Source of the DNA: CAMEON01 sp045128275
GTDB taxonomy: Bacteria; Bacillota; Clostridia; Oscillospirales; CAG-272
Reading direction: 5' to 3'
Length of the DNA: 64,000 bases
Assembly: GCA_045128275.1 (NCBI GenBank)
Contig: JBGVRH010000074.1
Location: 65,994-129,993 of the forward strand
The notes beneath the pieces are model-generated. The model was not told where the DNA came from. It made no database searches and worked only from the letters and a program-made list of their open reading frames with translations. Shown one piece after another: positions 34,157-42,962 of this stretch; the first letter of the stretch is position 1, and each line of letters starts with the position of its first letter. The position numbers and the translations under genes were made by a program.

Positions 34157-36325
34157 TTGATCGGTATGATCCCTTATTTCATCTGCTTCGTGGTGCTGGC
34201 GGTCATCTTCGTCCTCATTCCCCGTAAGCACGCCACCAAGCGAGTGGCGGTGACCCTCCTCGTCCTGTCCTTCCTGGGCGAGCTGTTCATCTGCAATTTC
34301 CATTCCTTCCATCTCCTGGGCGGCGGCTACGAGGTCGCGCCCATTGACCTGACCGCCGAGACCGTCAGCATATCGGGCGGTGAGAAGGATACCCCTCTGA
34401 CCACCAAGGAGGGAGGCACTGTGACCGTCACGGTCACAGGCTTGAGTCAGCCCGTGGGCACCGCTCACGTCAAGCTGACCCTGTCGGAAAAGGCCAACTC
34501 CGCCACCGTCAAGATCTCGGCCAAGGACGTGACCCAGGCCGCCTCCTGGCGGTCAAACGTGGCCGACGGCACCGTGGTGAAGGGAGACGAGCGTTCCTCC
34601 TACATGGTCCTCGACCTGTCGGGGGACGTCAGCGACTTGAAATTCACCGTGTCCGCCCCCAAGGGTGCTACCGTCACGGTGGAGTCGGTGACTCTTAATG
34701 AAAAAGTGCCGCTCCGCTTCTCGGCCCTGCGGCTGGTGCTCTTCGTGCTGGGCTGCATGGCGGTCTACGCTCTGGTGACCTTCCCCTCCATGAAGAAGAC
34801 CTTCGGGGAGAGTCCCGCTACCCTGAAAAACACCGCTCTCGCCCTGACCGCCGTGCTGGTGGTGGCCGCCATGGTCATGACCTGGGTCTCCATGTTCGAT
34901 CAGACGGGAGCCGTCTCCACAGGCTGGCAGAACGAGCGGGGCAACCAGATCACCCAGGAGATCGTGGATGCCTTCTGCGCAGGGCAAGTCCACCTCCTGG
35001 ACGAGCCCTCCAAGGAGCTTCTGGAGATGGAGAACCCCTACGACTGGAGCGCCCGCTCGGCCCTGGGGATCTCGGCCAAGTGGGATCACCTCCTCTTTGA
35101 GGGTAAATACTACTCCTACTACGGCATCGCCCCCGTCCTGCTCCTGTACCTCCCTTACAACCTGCTCACGGGGTACTACTTCCCCGTAGCCGAGTCCATC
35201 CTCCTCTTCGGCGGGCTGGGCATCATCTTCCTGACCCTGCTGTTTTTGGAGTTCGCCAAGATGTTCGGCAAGAAGATCCCCAACAGCATGCTCCTCTCTA
35301 CCCTGGTGATCCTCCAGCTCTCCTCGGGTGTCTGGTACAACTTCGTCTACGACAATTTCTACGAGATCGCCCAGTCCTCGGGCTTCCTATTCACCTGCGC
35401 GGGCTTCTTCTTCCTGCTCAAATCCCGCATCGTGGGGGAGGGTAAAATCAACCACCTCCATCTGACCCTGGCCACGGTCTGCCTCTCCTGGGCGGTGCTG
35501 TGCCGTCCTACCCTGGCCCTGTACTGCATCGTGGCCTGCATCTTCATCGTGTTCGGTCTGATCAAGCGGCGCGATGAGGTGAAGTCCTCCCGAAAGGGAG
35601 CGGATCCCACCAAGAAAACGCTGGGCGTTGCCACGGCCAAGTACCTGCTGGCCGCTCTGACTCCCTTCGTCCTCATCGGCGGCATCCAGGTGATCTACAA
35701 CGTAGCCCGCTTCGGCAATCCCCTGGATTTCGGTATCCAGTATTCCCTGACCATCAACGATTTCACAAGATCGCAGTACCACACCGACTTCGTCATGATC
35801 GGTCTCTTCAATTTCCTGTTCGCCTTCCCCAAGATCCAACCCGAATTCCCCTACGTGGCCTCCAATTTCTCCACCCTCTCCACCAACGGCTACTACTACG
35901 TGGCCAACCGCAACGCCATCGGCCTCCTCTGGCGGGCTCTGCCCTCCCTGGGCTACCTGGGCGTTGTCCCTGCGTGGAAGGCCCTCACCAAGAAGGAAAG
36001 GATCCAGGCTCTCTGCCTGCTGGTGCCCACCTGTGTCATCGCGCCCCTGGTCATCATCTTCTCCATCTGGGAGAGCGGCTACGGAGTGCGCTACTGCTGT
36101 GACTTCGCCTGGCAGTTCATCCTGGGCGGCGCGGCTGTCCTCTACCTCCTCTATGACCGCGTGGCCGAGGGACAGGGTAAGACCATCCTGCGGAATGCCT
36201 TCACCGTGGCCATGGTGCTGGGCGTGGTGGTCAATGGAGCCATGCTCTACGAGTATCTGACCAAGACGGGAGACCTGGCGGCCCACTATTTGCGGTTTGC
36301 CAAGATCTTTGATTTCTGGATGTGA
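34157..36325 (+). CDS. Multi-pass membrane protein, glycosyltransferase-like (GT-C type)
   Basis: A ~722-residue protein. The start TTG (34157) is seven bases after AGGAGG (34144-34149); ATG 34166 is an alternative with poor spacing. Two N-terminal membrane segments flank a beta-rich extracellular domain (~50-190, GGTVTVTVTGLSQP). About ten further segments follow. After segment 4, an acidic loop (ICNFHSFHL in the first loop; FEGKYYSYYGIAPV at ~315) resembles the loop of lipid-linked-sugar GT-C transferases. It precedes a GtrB-like GT2 gene, which would supply polyprenyl-phosphate sugar. Its role in wall glycosylation is inferred; the substrate is unknown. Confidence 0.65.
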   Translation: MIGMIPYFICFVVLAVIFVLIPRKHATKRVAVTLLVLSFLGELFICNFHSFHLLGGGYEVAPIDLTAETVSISGGEKDTPLTTKEGGTVTVTVTGLSQPVGTAHVKLTLSEKANSATVKISAKDVTQAASWRSNVADGTVVKGDERSSYMVLDLSGDVSDLKFTVSAPKGATVTVESVTLNEKVPLRFSALRLVLFVLGCMAVYALVTFPSMKKTFGESPATLKNTALALTAVLVVAAMVMTWVSMFDQTGAVSTGWQNERGNQITQEIVDAFCAGQVHLLDEPSKELLEMENPYDWSARSALGISAKWDHLLFEGKYYSYYGIAPVLLLYLPYNLLTGYYFPVAESILLFGGLGIIFLTLLFLEFAKMFGKKIPNSMLLSTLVILQLSSGVWYNFVYDNFYEIAQSSGFLFTCAGFFFLLKSRIVGEGKINHLHLTLATVCLSWAVLCRPTLALYCIVACIFIVFGLIKRRDEVKSSRKGADPTKKTLGVATAKYLLAALTPFVLIGGIQVIYNVARFGNPLDFGIQYSLTINDFTRSQYHTDFVMIGLFNFLFAFPKIQPEFPYVASNFSTLSTNGYYYVANRNAIGLLWRALPSLGYLGVVPAWKALTKKERIQALCLLVPTCVIAPLVIIFSIWESGYGVRYCCDFAWQFILGGAAVLYLLYDRVAEGQGKTILRNAFTVAMVLGVVVNGAMLYEYLTKTGDLAAHYLRFAKIFDFWM

Positions 36326-36349
36326 TATTGAACCCCATGTAAACTTTTC

Positions 36350-36380
36350 GCCCCGCCGCCCGTCGGCGGGGCTCTTTTTG
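36350..36380 (+). terminator. Terminator after GT-C-like gene
   Basis: GCCCCGCCG pairs with CGGCGGGGC, followed by TCTTTTTG. Confidence 0.88.
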
Positions 36381-36390
36381 GGTCTATCCC

Positions 36391-36419
36391 TTGACAGAAC
36401 CGAAAAAATCATATATAAT
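36391..36419 (+). promoter_or_regulatory. Consensus promoter for GT2 operon
   Basis: TTGACA (36391-36396), 17-bp spacer, TATAAT (36414-36419). Confidence 0.9.
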
Positions 36420-36451
36420 AAGAGTATCTACAACCCTATAAGGAGTTTTCC

Positions 36452-37396
36452 ATGAAACTGTATCTGGTCATTCCCTGCTATAACGAGGAGGAGGTTCTGC
36501 CCGAGACCTCCAAGCGTTTGAAAGAAAAATATACCGCTCTCATGAGCGCGGGCAAGATCGACGCCGACAGTAAGATCGTCTTCGTCAACGACGGCTCCAA
36601 GGACCGCACCTGGGAGATGATCTGCGATCTGCACAAGGCCGACCCCGTTTTCCGCGGTGTCTGTCTCTCCCGCAACAAGGGGCATCAGAATGCCCTCATG
36701 GCGGGTCTTATGACGGTCAAGAGCGAGTGCGACGCCGCCATCTCCATGGACGCCGACCTCCAGGACGATATCAATGCCATCGACGAAATGGTAGACCGCT
36801 ACCTGGAGGGCTATGAGGTAGTCTACGGTGTCCGCTCCTCCCGCAAGAAGGATACCTTCTTCAAGCGCACCACGGCGCAGGGATTCTACAAGGTCATGCG
36901 GGCCATGGGAGTGGAGACGGTCTACAACCACGCCGACTACCGCCTCATGAGCCGCCGCGCCCTGGAGGCTCTCTCGGAGTTCGAGGAGGTCAACCTCTTC
37001 CTGCGCGGCATCGTCCCTCTGGTGGGCTTCAAGTCCACCCAGGTCACCTATGAGCGCGGGGAACGCTTCGCGGGGGAATCCAAGTACCCTCTGAAGAAGA
37101 TGCTGGCCTTCGCCACCGAGGGCATCACGTCCATGTCCGTGAGGCCCATCCGCCTCATCACCACCCTGGGCTTTCTGGTCTTCCTGTTCAGCCTCGGTGT
37201 ACTGGTCTACTCCATCATCCGCAAGTTCACGGGCTATACCGTCCCCGGCTGGGCCTTCCTGGCCGTGTCCATCTGGGCTCTGGGCGGTGTCCAGCTTTTG
37301 GCCATCGGGGTCATCGGCGAGTACATCGGCAAGATCTACCTGGAGACCAAGCACAGACCCAAGTTCATCGTCGCGGAGTATCTGAACGACGATTGA
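36452..37396 (+). CDS. GT2 polyprenyl-phosphate glycosyltransferase (GtrB/DPM1-like)
   Basis: A 314-residue protein. The GT-A fold contains LVIPCYNEEEVLPE (4-17), VFVNDGSKDRTWEM, LSRNKGHQNALMAGL and the DxD-type AISMDADLQDD (~95-105), then NHADYRLMSRRAL. Two C-terminal membrane helices (~230-255 and ~262-290) anchor it. Family members move a sugar from a nucleotide donor to undecaprenyl phosphate on the inner face of the membrane. The upstream GT-C-like protein could use that product outside. The next two genes for secreted proteins follow closely in the same direction. Confidence 0.9.
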   Translation: MKLYLVIPCYNEEEVLPETSKRLKEKYTALMSAGKIDADSKIVFVNDGSKDRTWEMICDLHKADPVFRGVCLSRNKGHQNALMAGLMTVKSECDAAISMDADLQDDINAIDEMVDRYLEGYEVVYGVRSSRKKDTFFKRTTAQGFYKVMRAMGVETVYNHADYRLMSRRALEALSEFEEVNLFLRGIVPLVGFKSTQVTYERGERFAGESKYPLKKMLAFATEGITSMSVRPIRLITTLGFLVFLFSLGVLVYSIIRKFTGYTVPGWAFLAVSIWALGGVQLLAIGVIGEYIGKIYLETKHRPKFIVAEYLNDD

Positions 37397-37424
37397 TCCA
37401 CCATTTTCAACAAGGAGCATCATT

Positions 37425-38876
37425 ATGAAAACCCGCACCATCAGTCTGCTTCTGGCTTCCGTTCTCCTCCTCTCCGCTCTGTTGACGGTCACGGTGATCC
37501 CCGCCGCCGCCGAGTCGGTGGAGATGACCCCCATGTACGGGGAGCAGTTCCGCCCCGACGGAGTCACCTTTGGCCGCGTCAGCTTCATCGTCCCCGGTAA
37601 CGTCCAAGGCCTGACCAAGGACGCGTGGGACGGAAATATCGACCACAACACCGACCTCATCCTCCTCTCCTACAAAAAGGACGGGGAGCTGTTCGTGGGC
37701 AAGACCATCCGCGAGATCAAGGCCCATCTGGGCGATCTGGCCCTGGTGCGCACCTGCTACACCTACGACAACAACCCCGACGGCACCATCCGCGCCAATC
37801 TGGTCTTCCACATGGACGACCACAGTAAGCTGAAGCCCGAGGATATCGTGGCGGTCACGGTCAAGGCGGGCTTTGTCTGGTGCGCGGGCTCTCCCGCGGG
37901 CATCACAGGGGAGCTGTCCCATCTGACTCTGGACCGCGACGTCTCCTTCCTCACCTCGGGTGAGGCGGGCATCACGGGTGTGCAGACCGGTAACATGGGC
38001 AGTGAGGGCACTTCGCTGAACATCCGCTTCGACCGCAAGGATACCGAGTCCCTGAAGGCCATCTCTGCCGTGGATCTCTGCCCCTCGGCCATCCCCGGCA
38101 AGACCCTGGGCGATCTCGTCACCATCGGCGGCGAGACCGTCACCGCGCTGGTCAAAAAGGGCAACGTGGCCCGCTTCAACTTCTACGGCAACACCCTGAT
38201 CTTCCACGTGGACGATCCCGCCTATCTGGCCAAGATCAAGAATGAACAGCTCGAGTTCGTCATCCTCCCCGGCTTCCGCTGGATGAACTGGCACCAAGAC
38301 GACTGGGGCAACTGGGCAGGAACCAACAAGAACAACTACACCCCCGTGGAGGGTACGCTGGTGACTCACCCCATCGCCTTCTACCTCAACGAAAATGCCG
38401 AGGTCTGCGTCAAGACTGACGGCATTCGGATCAATGAGGGATACAAGGACACCTACTTTGTGGGTGAGCGCATCGACATGACCACCCTGCTCATCCGCAT
38501 GGATCAGGGCAGTGAACCCATGCACATCCTGGAGGAGATGGTCAGCTACGACTTCTCCAAGGCAGGCACCGCCACCGTTACCGTCACGGTCAAGGGCATG
38601 ACCGCCACCTACACCGTCAAGGTGGTGGAGGATCCCAACACCGAGCCGCCTACCGAGCCCGAGACAGAGCCTGTCACCGAGCCCGAGACCGAAGCCCTTA
38701 CCACCCCCGTGACCGAGGAGCCTACCGCCCCCGTGACCGAAGCCCCCACCGAGACCCCCACCGAGGGAGAGACCGCCCCTGCCGACAAGAAGGGCTGTGG
38801 CGCTACCCTCACCGCGCTGACTGCTGTGACCGTGATCCTGACCGCCGCCGCGGCGCTCAAGAAAAAGGAGGACTGA
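37425..38876 (+). CDS. Secreted protein with Thr/Glu/Pro linker and C-terminal anchor
   Basis: A 483-residue protein. Signal peptide residues 1-27 (LLLASVLLLSALLTVTVIPA). A beta-rich body (~30-395) with no motif I recognise; repeats such as GVTFGRVSFIVPGNVQGLT and the Trp-rich FRWMNWHQDDWGNWAG may bind a ligand. A TEPETEP-type low-complexity linker runs at ~405-450. The final membrane helix LTALTAVTVILTAAAAL is followed by KKKED, a membrane-spanning anchor. It follows the GT2 gene by 28 bp and precedes a lipoprotein gene by 3 bp, so all three are one operon. Confidence 0.7.
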   Translation: MKTRTISLLLASVLLLSALLTVTVIPAAAESVEMTPMYGEQFRPDGVTFGRVSFIVPGNVQGLTKDAWDGNIDHNTDLILLSYKKDGELFVGKTIREIKAHLGDLALVRTCYTYDNNPDGTIRANLVFHMDDHSKLKPEDIVAVTVKAGFVWCAGSPAGITGELSHLTLDRDVSFLTSGEAGITGVQTGNMGSEGTSLNIRFDRKDTESLKAISAVDLCPSAIPGKTLGDLVTIGGETVTALVKKGNVARFNFYGNTLIFHVDDPAYLAKIKNEQLEFVILPGFRWMNWHQDDWGNWAGTNKNNYTPVEGTLVTHPIAFYLNENAEVCVKTDGIRINEGYKDTYFVGERIDMTTLLIRMDQGSEPMHILEEMVSYDFSKAGTATVTVTVKGMTATYTVKVVEDPNTEPPTEPETEPVTEPETEALTTPVTEEPTAPVTEAPTETPTEGETAPADKKGCGATLTALTAVTVILTAAAALKKKED

Positions 38877-38879
38877 ACA

Positions 38880-40886
38880 ATGAAGCATCTGACCAAAATT
38901 TTGACCCTGCTCCTCGCTTTTCTGATGGTCATGACGGTCATTTCTCCGCTGACCGCCTGTGACAAGACCCCCGAGCAGACCCCCGACACCACCGCCTTCG
39001 ACACCGATCCCGTGACCGATGCCCCCACCGAGCCGACCACCGAGACCCCTACCGAAGCCCCTACCGAGGGGGAGACCCAGCCTGAGACACCCCCCGAGCC
39101 CTCGGTGGAGCGAGTCCCCGATGACCGAAACCTCACCGCCGCCCAGTATTCGGTGCTGAACATCGCGGGCACCGACGATTTCGGCCGTGTCATCAACCCC
39201 GTGGACGGCAAGGTCAACGACGACCGCTACGTGGGTATGTTCTTCTTCCTGACCCTGGGTCAGCATTCCAACCACACCGGCATCTACGACATCAACAAGA
39301 TCACCTTTGACTCCACCTACCACAAGGCCTTTACCGAGTTCGACACCTTCATCACCCCCGTGGGGTCGGCCCACTTCTGGGGCGAGCCTGTCTGGGGCTA
39401 CTACCACAGCTGTGATGCCTGGGTCATGCGCAAGCAGATCGAGATGCTCACCATGGCGGGGGTAGATTTCCTGGTGCTGGACACCTCCAACAACGTTCTC
39501 TACGAGAACGTCACCAAGATCCTGTTCGATCTCCTGCTGGAGTATCAGGCCCAGGGCTGGGACGTGCCCAAGGTGGTCTACTACCTGGGCAAGCACGATC
39601 TGAACGCCGATATCGGAGTGTTTCGGCGTGTCCATGAGATCTTCTACTCGAGGGAGGCCTACAAGAGCCTGTGGTTCACCCCCAATGATCCCGAAAAGCC
39701 CATGATCGTGGCCCCCGACAACGTCATCGCGGCCTTTGCCAAGTCACAGAACAAGCAGGAGAAGGAATTTTCGTCCTTCTATGACTTCCGCGTGACCCAA
39801 TGGCCCACCGAGGATGTCCTCCATGAGAACGGCGCGCCCTGGATCGATTTCGTCTACCCCCAGCGCTCCCAGGACGGCTGGATCAACCTGGCCACCGCCC
39901 AGCACGTGACGGTCAATATGACGGATATCCGAGGCTCCCGCGGCCGTGGCTGGTCCCCCACAAGAGAGCTGCATGACGGCACATGGGCCGGTCGGAACGA
40001 CCACGACAACTGGCGCAAGGATCTCAACTTCCAGGCCCAGTGGGACACGGTTCTGAAGATGACCCATGAGCAGAGAGCCACCGATGCCCGCTTCGTCTTC
40101 CTGACAGGCTGGAACGAGTGGGTGGCCGAGAAGCTCCGCGCGGGTGACAAGAACTACTTCACCTGCGACACCTACTGCCCCGAGTATTCCCGCGACATCG
40201 AGCCCTCCCGCTCAAACGGCATGAAGGACTACTGCTACTTCATGACCATCATGAATATCCACAACGACAACTTCGCCCCCGCCGTCCACTACGAGTACCC
40301 CGCCGCCACCCCCGATATCACCAAGGACGATACCGCTGTGTGGGCGACCTCCAAGGCTACCTACCGTGACTTCACAGGCGAGTGCGGCGACCGCAACTAC
40401 AAGGCTATGGGCGGTGATACCGTTTACACCGACACCACGGGAAGAAACGATATCGATACCGTCACCGTCCTGCGGGACAGTCAGTACCTCTACTTCCGCA
40501 TCACCTGCGCCGAGGCCATCACCGAGCATCAGGCCGGGGATCACGGCTGGATGAACCTGTGGCTCAAGACCGCCGATGCCGAGGGCGACCTCATGGGCGG
40601 CTACGAGTTCGTGGTCAACTACGAGGTCAATGGAAACAAGAGTCAGATCCTGCGTTGCAAGTCCCTCACCGATATGCAGAGCGTGGGCGAGGCCGACGTG
40701 AACGTCTTCGGCAAGACCATGATCATCCGCATCCCCCTGAAGGCGCTGGGACTTTCCGAGAACCACTACCAGGTAGAATTCAAGGTCACCGACAACGTGC
40801 AGGATATGGTAAACGATCCTCTGAACCTCTACTCCACCGGCGACGCCGCGCCCATCGGCTCGCTGAATTTCAGCTTTGGGTATTGA
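38880..40886 (+). CDS. Lipoprotein, GH99/GH71-like TIM-barrel (tentative)
   Basis: A 668-residue protein. Lipobox LTAC with Cys27, then a TEPTTETPTEAPTEG linker. Residues ~110-480 look like a TIM-barrel glycosidase of the GH71/GH99 type: DRYVGMFFFLTLGQHSN, WGEPVWGYYHSCDAWVMRKQ, AGVDFLVLDTSNN, and FLTGWNEWVAEKL near the barrel end. In these families acidic groups at strand ends act on alpha-mannans or alpha-glucans; the exact residues cannot be assigned here. Residues ~490-668 form a beta-sandwich carbohydrate-binding-like domain (FRITCAEAITEHQ; WMNLWLKTAD). It sits 3 bp after the anchored protein gene. Confidence 0.62.
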   Translation: MKHLTKILTLLLAFLMVMTVISPLTACDKTPEQTPDTTAFDTDPVTDAPTEPTTETPTEAPTEGETQPETPPEPSVERVPDDRNLTAAQYSVLNIAGTDDFGRVINPVDGKVNDDRYVGMFFFLTLGQHSNHTGIYDINKITFDSTYHKAFTEFDTFITPVGSAHFWGEPVWGYYHSCDAWVMRKQIEMLTMAGVDFLVLDTSNNVLYENVTKILFDLLLEYQAQGWDVPKVVYYLGKHDLNADIGVFRRVHEIFYSREAYKSLWFTPNDPEKPMIVAPDNVIAAFAKSQNKQEKEFSSFYDFRVTQWPTEDVLHENGAPWIDFVYPQRSQDGWINLATAQHVTVNMTDIRGSRGRGWSPTRELHDGTWAGRNDHDNWRKDLNFQAQWDTVLKMTHEQRATDARFVFLTGWNEWVAEKLRAGDKNYFTCDTYCPEYSRDIEPSRSNGMKDYCYFMTIMNIHNDNFAPAVHYEYPAATPDITKDDTAVWATSKATYRDFTGECGDRNYKAMGGDTVYTDTTGRNDIDTVTVLRDSQYLYFRITCAEAITEHQAGDHGWMNLWLKTADAEGDLMGGYEFVVNYEVNGNKSQILRCKSLTDMQSVGEADVNVFGKTMIIRIPLKALGLSENHYQVEFKVTDNVQDMVNDPLNLYSTGDAAPIGSLNFSFGY

Positions 40887-40904
40887 TCGATCCACATATG
40901 AAAA

Positions 40905-40946
40905 GGGCCTCCCCGTCCGATCCTGGACGGGGAGGCGTTGTTTTTG
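40905..40946. terminator. Bidirectional terminator between convergent glycan genes
   Basis: GCCTCCCCGTCC pairs with GGACGGGGAGGC, with AAAA on the left and TTGTTTTTG on the right. Confidence 0.88.
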
Positions 40947-40953
40947 ACTTGTC

Positions 40954-42723
40954 TTATTCTGCCTTCAGGATCACGGTCGCGCCGGCGGGCACGCCCTCGC
41001 TGTTGCAGAGGTTGATATCCACGCCGTAGACGTTGTCGGTGATGGCATTGTAGGCCAGACCCGAGATGCCGGTGTTGGACTCGATGGTGATCTGATTGGG
41101 AGCCGTGATGGTGGCGGTCAGCTCGGCCTTGGGGTTGAGGGAGACATTCTTGCGGTAGACGTGGAAGCCCTTGACGGTGGTGCCGCCGTCGGTGGTCTTC
41201 AGGCCCTCGCCCACGTTCTCGTAGGTCAGAATGGCCTTCTTACCACCCGCCAGCAGCTCCATGCTCACCAGGATGGGGCCGTTGCCCTGCGCCATGGTCT
41301 TGCCGCCCTCTCCGTTTACGGCGGCGGCCAGGATCGCGGCGCGCTCCGACTGCTCGAACTTGCAGTTGGGGTGGAGGTTATTGAAGAAGGTATTGTCGCT
41401 CCACAAGTCGGTGGAGACGATCTGGTGGCTATTGGGGAGGATGCGCTGGATCTCGCCCATGGCGGCGCGGATCATACCCACATCCATGTAGTGCCAGTCA
41501 CCCACGTGATTCGCAGGCTTCTGGTAGATGGTGGGGAACTCCACGTAGTACACGGGGAAATCCTTGTTGATGAGGTTATGGGTGCCTCTCATGTAGGTCA
41601 TGAGGGCAGAGAAGTTCTCGGCGTACACGCGGGTGTTGGCCTGGAGGAGGTCGCTCTCACCCTGATACCAGATGAGACCGGCCAGGGCATAGCGCTCGAA
41701 GGGGTACATGTAGCAGTTGTAGAGGAAGCGGCCTGCGTCACCGTTGACGCCGGTGGTGACGTAGTAGCCCTTGTTGGCGTCGAAGCGGTCGGTTCCCTTC
41801 TCGGTGGCCACCTCGTTGCACATGAAGGCACCCAGAGGACGGCCGTTGCCGTCGATCTCGATGAGGCCGATGGGCACCTTACTGTCGGTGAGCTTCACGT
41901 AATTGTGGGCGAAGAGGTAGCCGATGGCGGTGAAGTTAGCAATATCAGCGTAGCTGTCGGCACGCTTCCAGGTAGAGCCCGACTTGACCTCCAGGCAGAC
42001 CTCCTCGGTGCCCCACTTGGGGTAGCCTGCGGTCTGCATCTGGGAGTTGTAGTGGATGCGGATGGGGGCGTTGTAGTCCAGCACGTCCTTACCGCCCTTG
42101 TCGGGGGTATTGACATAAAGGTGATGGTTCTGGACGGTGTAGGCGCAGTTGGACTGACCCATGACCATGTAGACGTCACCAACCAGCACGTCCTTGAACT
42201 CATAGGACACACCGTCGGCATAGATCTTCATAGTGTGACCCAGCTCAGCGGAGGCCTCCAGACGGGCGGTGAAAGTGATCTCCCACGCGCCGTTCTCAAT
42301 GATGGCCTCGGCGAACATACCCTTGAACTCGCCCGTGACCTTCTTGCCATTCTGGGAGGCATCGGCCCAGCCCCAGACGCGGATGTGCTCGTTTCTCTGG
42401 ACGACCATATCGTTTGCAAAGACGTTGGACACGGTGAACTGGGTGGCGTGGGGCGCGTCCAGGGTCTCACCCACCATCACGTCCACGATGGGAGGCTCGG
42501 TCTCCTCGGGCTCGGTAGGAGCCTCGGTGGGAGCCTCGGTGGTCTCGGGCTCGGTGGGGGTATCAGTGGGAGCCTCGGTGGTCTCGGGCTCGGTGGGAGC
42601 GGCGGTGTCAGCCACGGTGGTGTCAGTGGTGGTGTCTCCGCTGTCGCAGGCGGTAAAGGCTACGCCCAGGGCGACGCAGAGGAGAACGGACAGGATGAAC
42701 AGTCCGATGCGGGTGAATTTCAT
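40954..42723 (-). CDS. Sialate O-acetylesterase-like lipoprotein
   Basis: A 589-residue protein. Lipobox ending TAC (Cys26), then a TEPETTEAPTDTPTE linker to ~78. A beta-sandwich lies at ~85-185. The SGNH hydrolase core has the block I Ser motif YMVMGQSNCAYT, GLIEIDGNGRPLGAFMCNEV, LIWYQGESDLLQAN and the late Asp/His block FFNNLHPNC. The family removes O-acetyl groups from sialic acid or other sugars outside the cell, opening glycans to glycosidases. It is transcribed alone from the promoter at 42760-42788. Confidence 0.85.
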   Translation of the reverse strand: MKFTRIGLFILSVLLCVALGVAFTACDSGDTTTDTTVADTAAPTEPETTEAPTDTPTEPETTEAPTEAPTEPEETEPPIVDVMVGETLDAPHATQFTVSNVFANDMVVQRNEHIRVWGWADASQNGKKVTGEFKGMFAEAIIENGAWEITFTARLEASAELGHTMKIYADGVSYEFKDVLVGDVYMVMGQSNCAYTVQNHHLYVNTPDKGGKDVLDYNAPIRIHYNSQMQTAGYPKWGTEEVCLEVKSGSTWKRADSYADIANFTAIGYLFAHNYVKLTDSKVPIGLIEIDGNGRPLGAFMCNEVATEKGTDRFDANKGYYVTTGVNGDAGRFLYNCYMYPFERYALAGLIWYQGESDLLQANTRVYAENFSALMTYMRGTHNLINKDFPVYYVEFPTIYQKPANHVGDWHYMDVGMIRAAMGEIQRILPNSHQIVSTDLWSDNTFFNNLHPNCKFEQSERAAILAAAVNGEGGKTMAQGNGPILVSMELLAGGKKAILTYENVGEGLKTTDGGTTVKGFHVYRKNVSLNPKAELTATITAPNQITIESNTGISGLAYNAITDNVYGVDINLCNSEGVPAGATVILKAE

Positions 42724-42759
42724 GACTCTCTCCTTTCAAGAGGGAAATTTATCTTTTAT

Positions 42760-42788
42760 AGTATAACACGGGCAGAGGAATTTTGCAA
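42760..42788 (-). promoter_or_regulatory. Promoter for acetylesterase gene
   Basis: Minus strand TTGCAA (42783-42788), 17-bp spacer, TATACT (42760-42765). Confidence 0.7.
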
Positions 42789-42876
42789 GCCGACATTTCG
42801 CCCAAAACCCCCGCCTCCGTTTTGTGCAACCTTCCAAACTTCCAAAAACCTACCCAAACCCATTGAAAATCCCCGC

Positions 42877-42945
42877 GAAATGCGGTAAAATGGTGGTAAG
42901 ATCCGCATCTGCGGGCGCATTTGCGGGTAAAATTCGGTCTATAAT
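42877..42945 (+). promoter_or_regulatory. Putative operator/promoter region for Gfo/Idh operon
   Basis: A TATAAT lies at 42940-42945 without a good -35 element at 17 bp. Upstream, AAATGCGGTAAAAT (42878-42891) recurs as ATTTGCGGGTAAAATT (42920-42935). Between them sits the palindrome CCGCATCTGCGG (42903-42914). The weak -35 plus repeats suggests activator-dependent control by a regulator not encoded in this window. Confidence 0.4.
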
Positions 42946-42962
42946 AAAAGGAGAATCATCCT

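Noticed and set aside
38636..38780. Repetitive ACCGAGCCC-type DNA as a CRISPR array or minisatellite
   Set aside because: It is in frame and encodes a TEPETEP linker. The repeats are short, degenerate and have no spacers.
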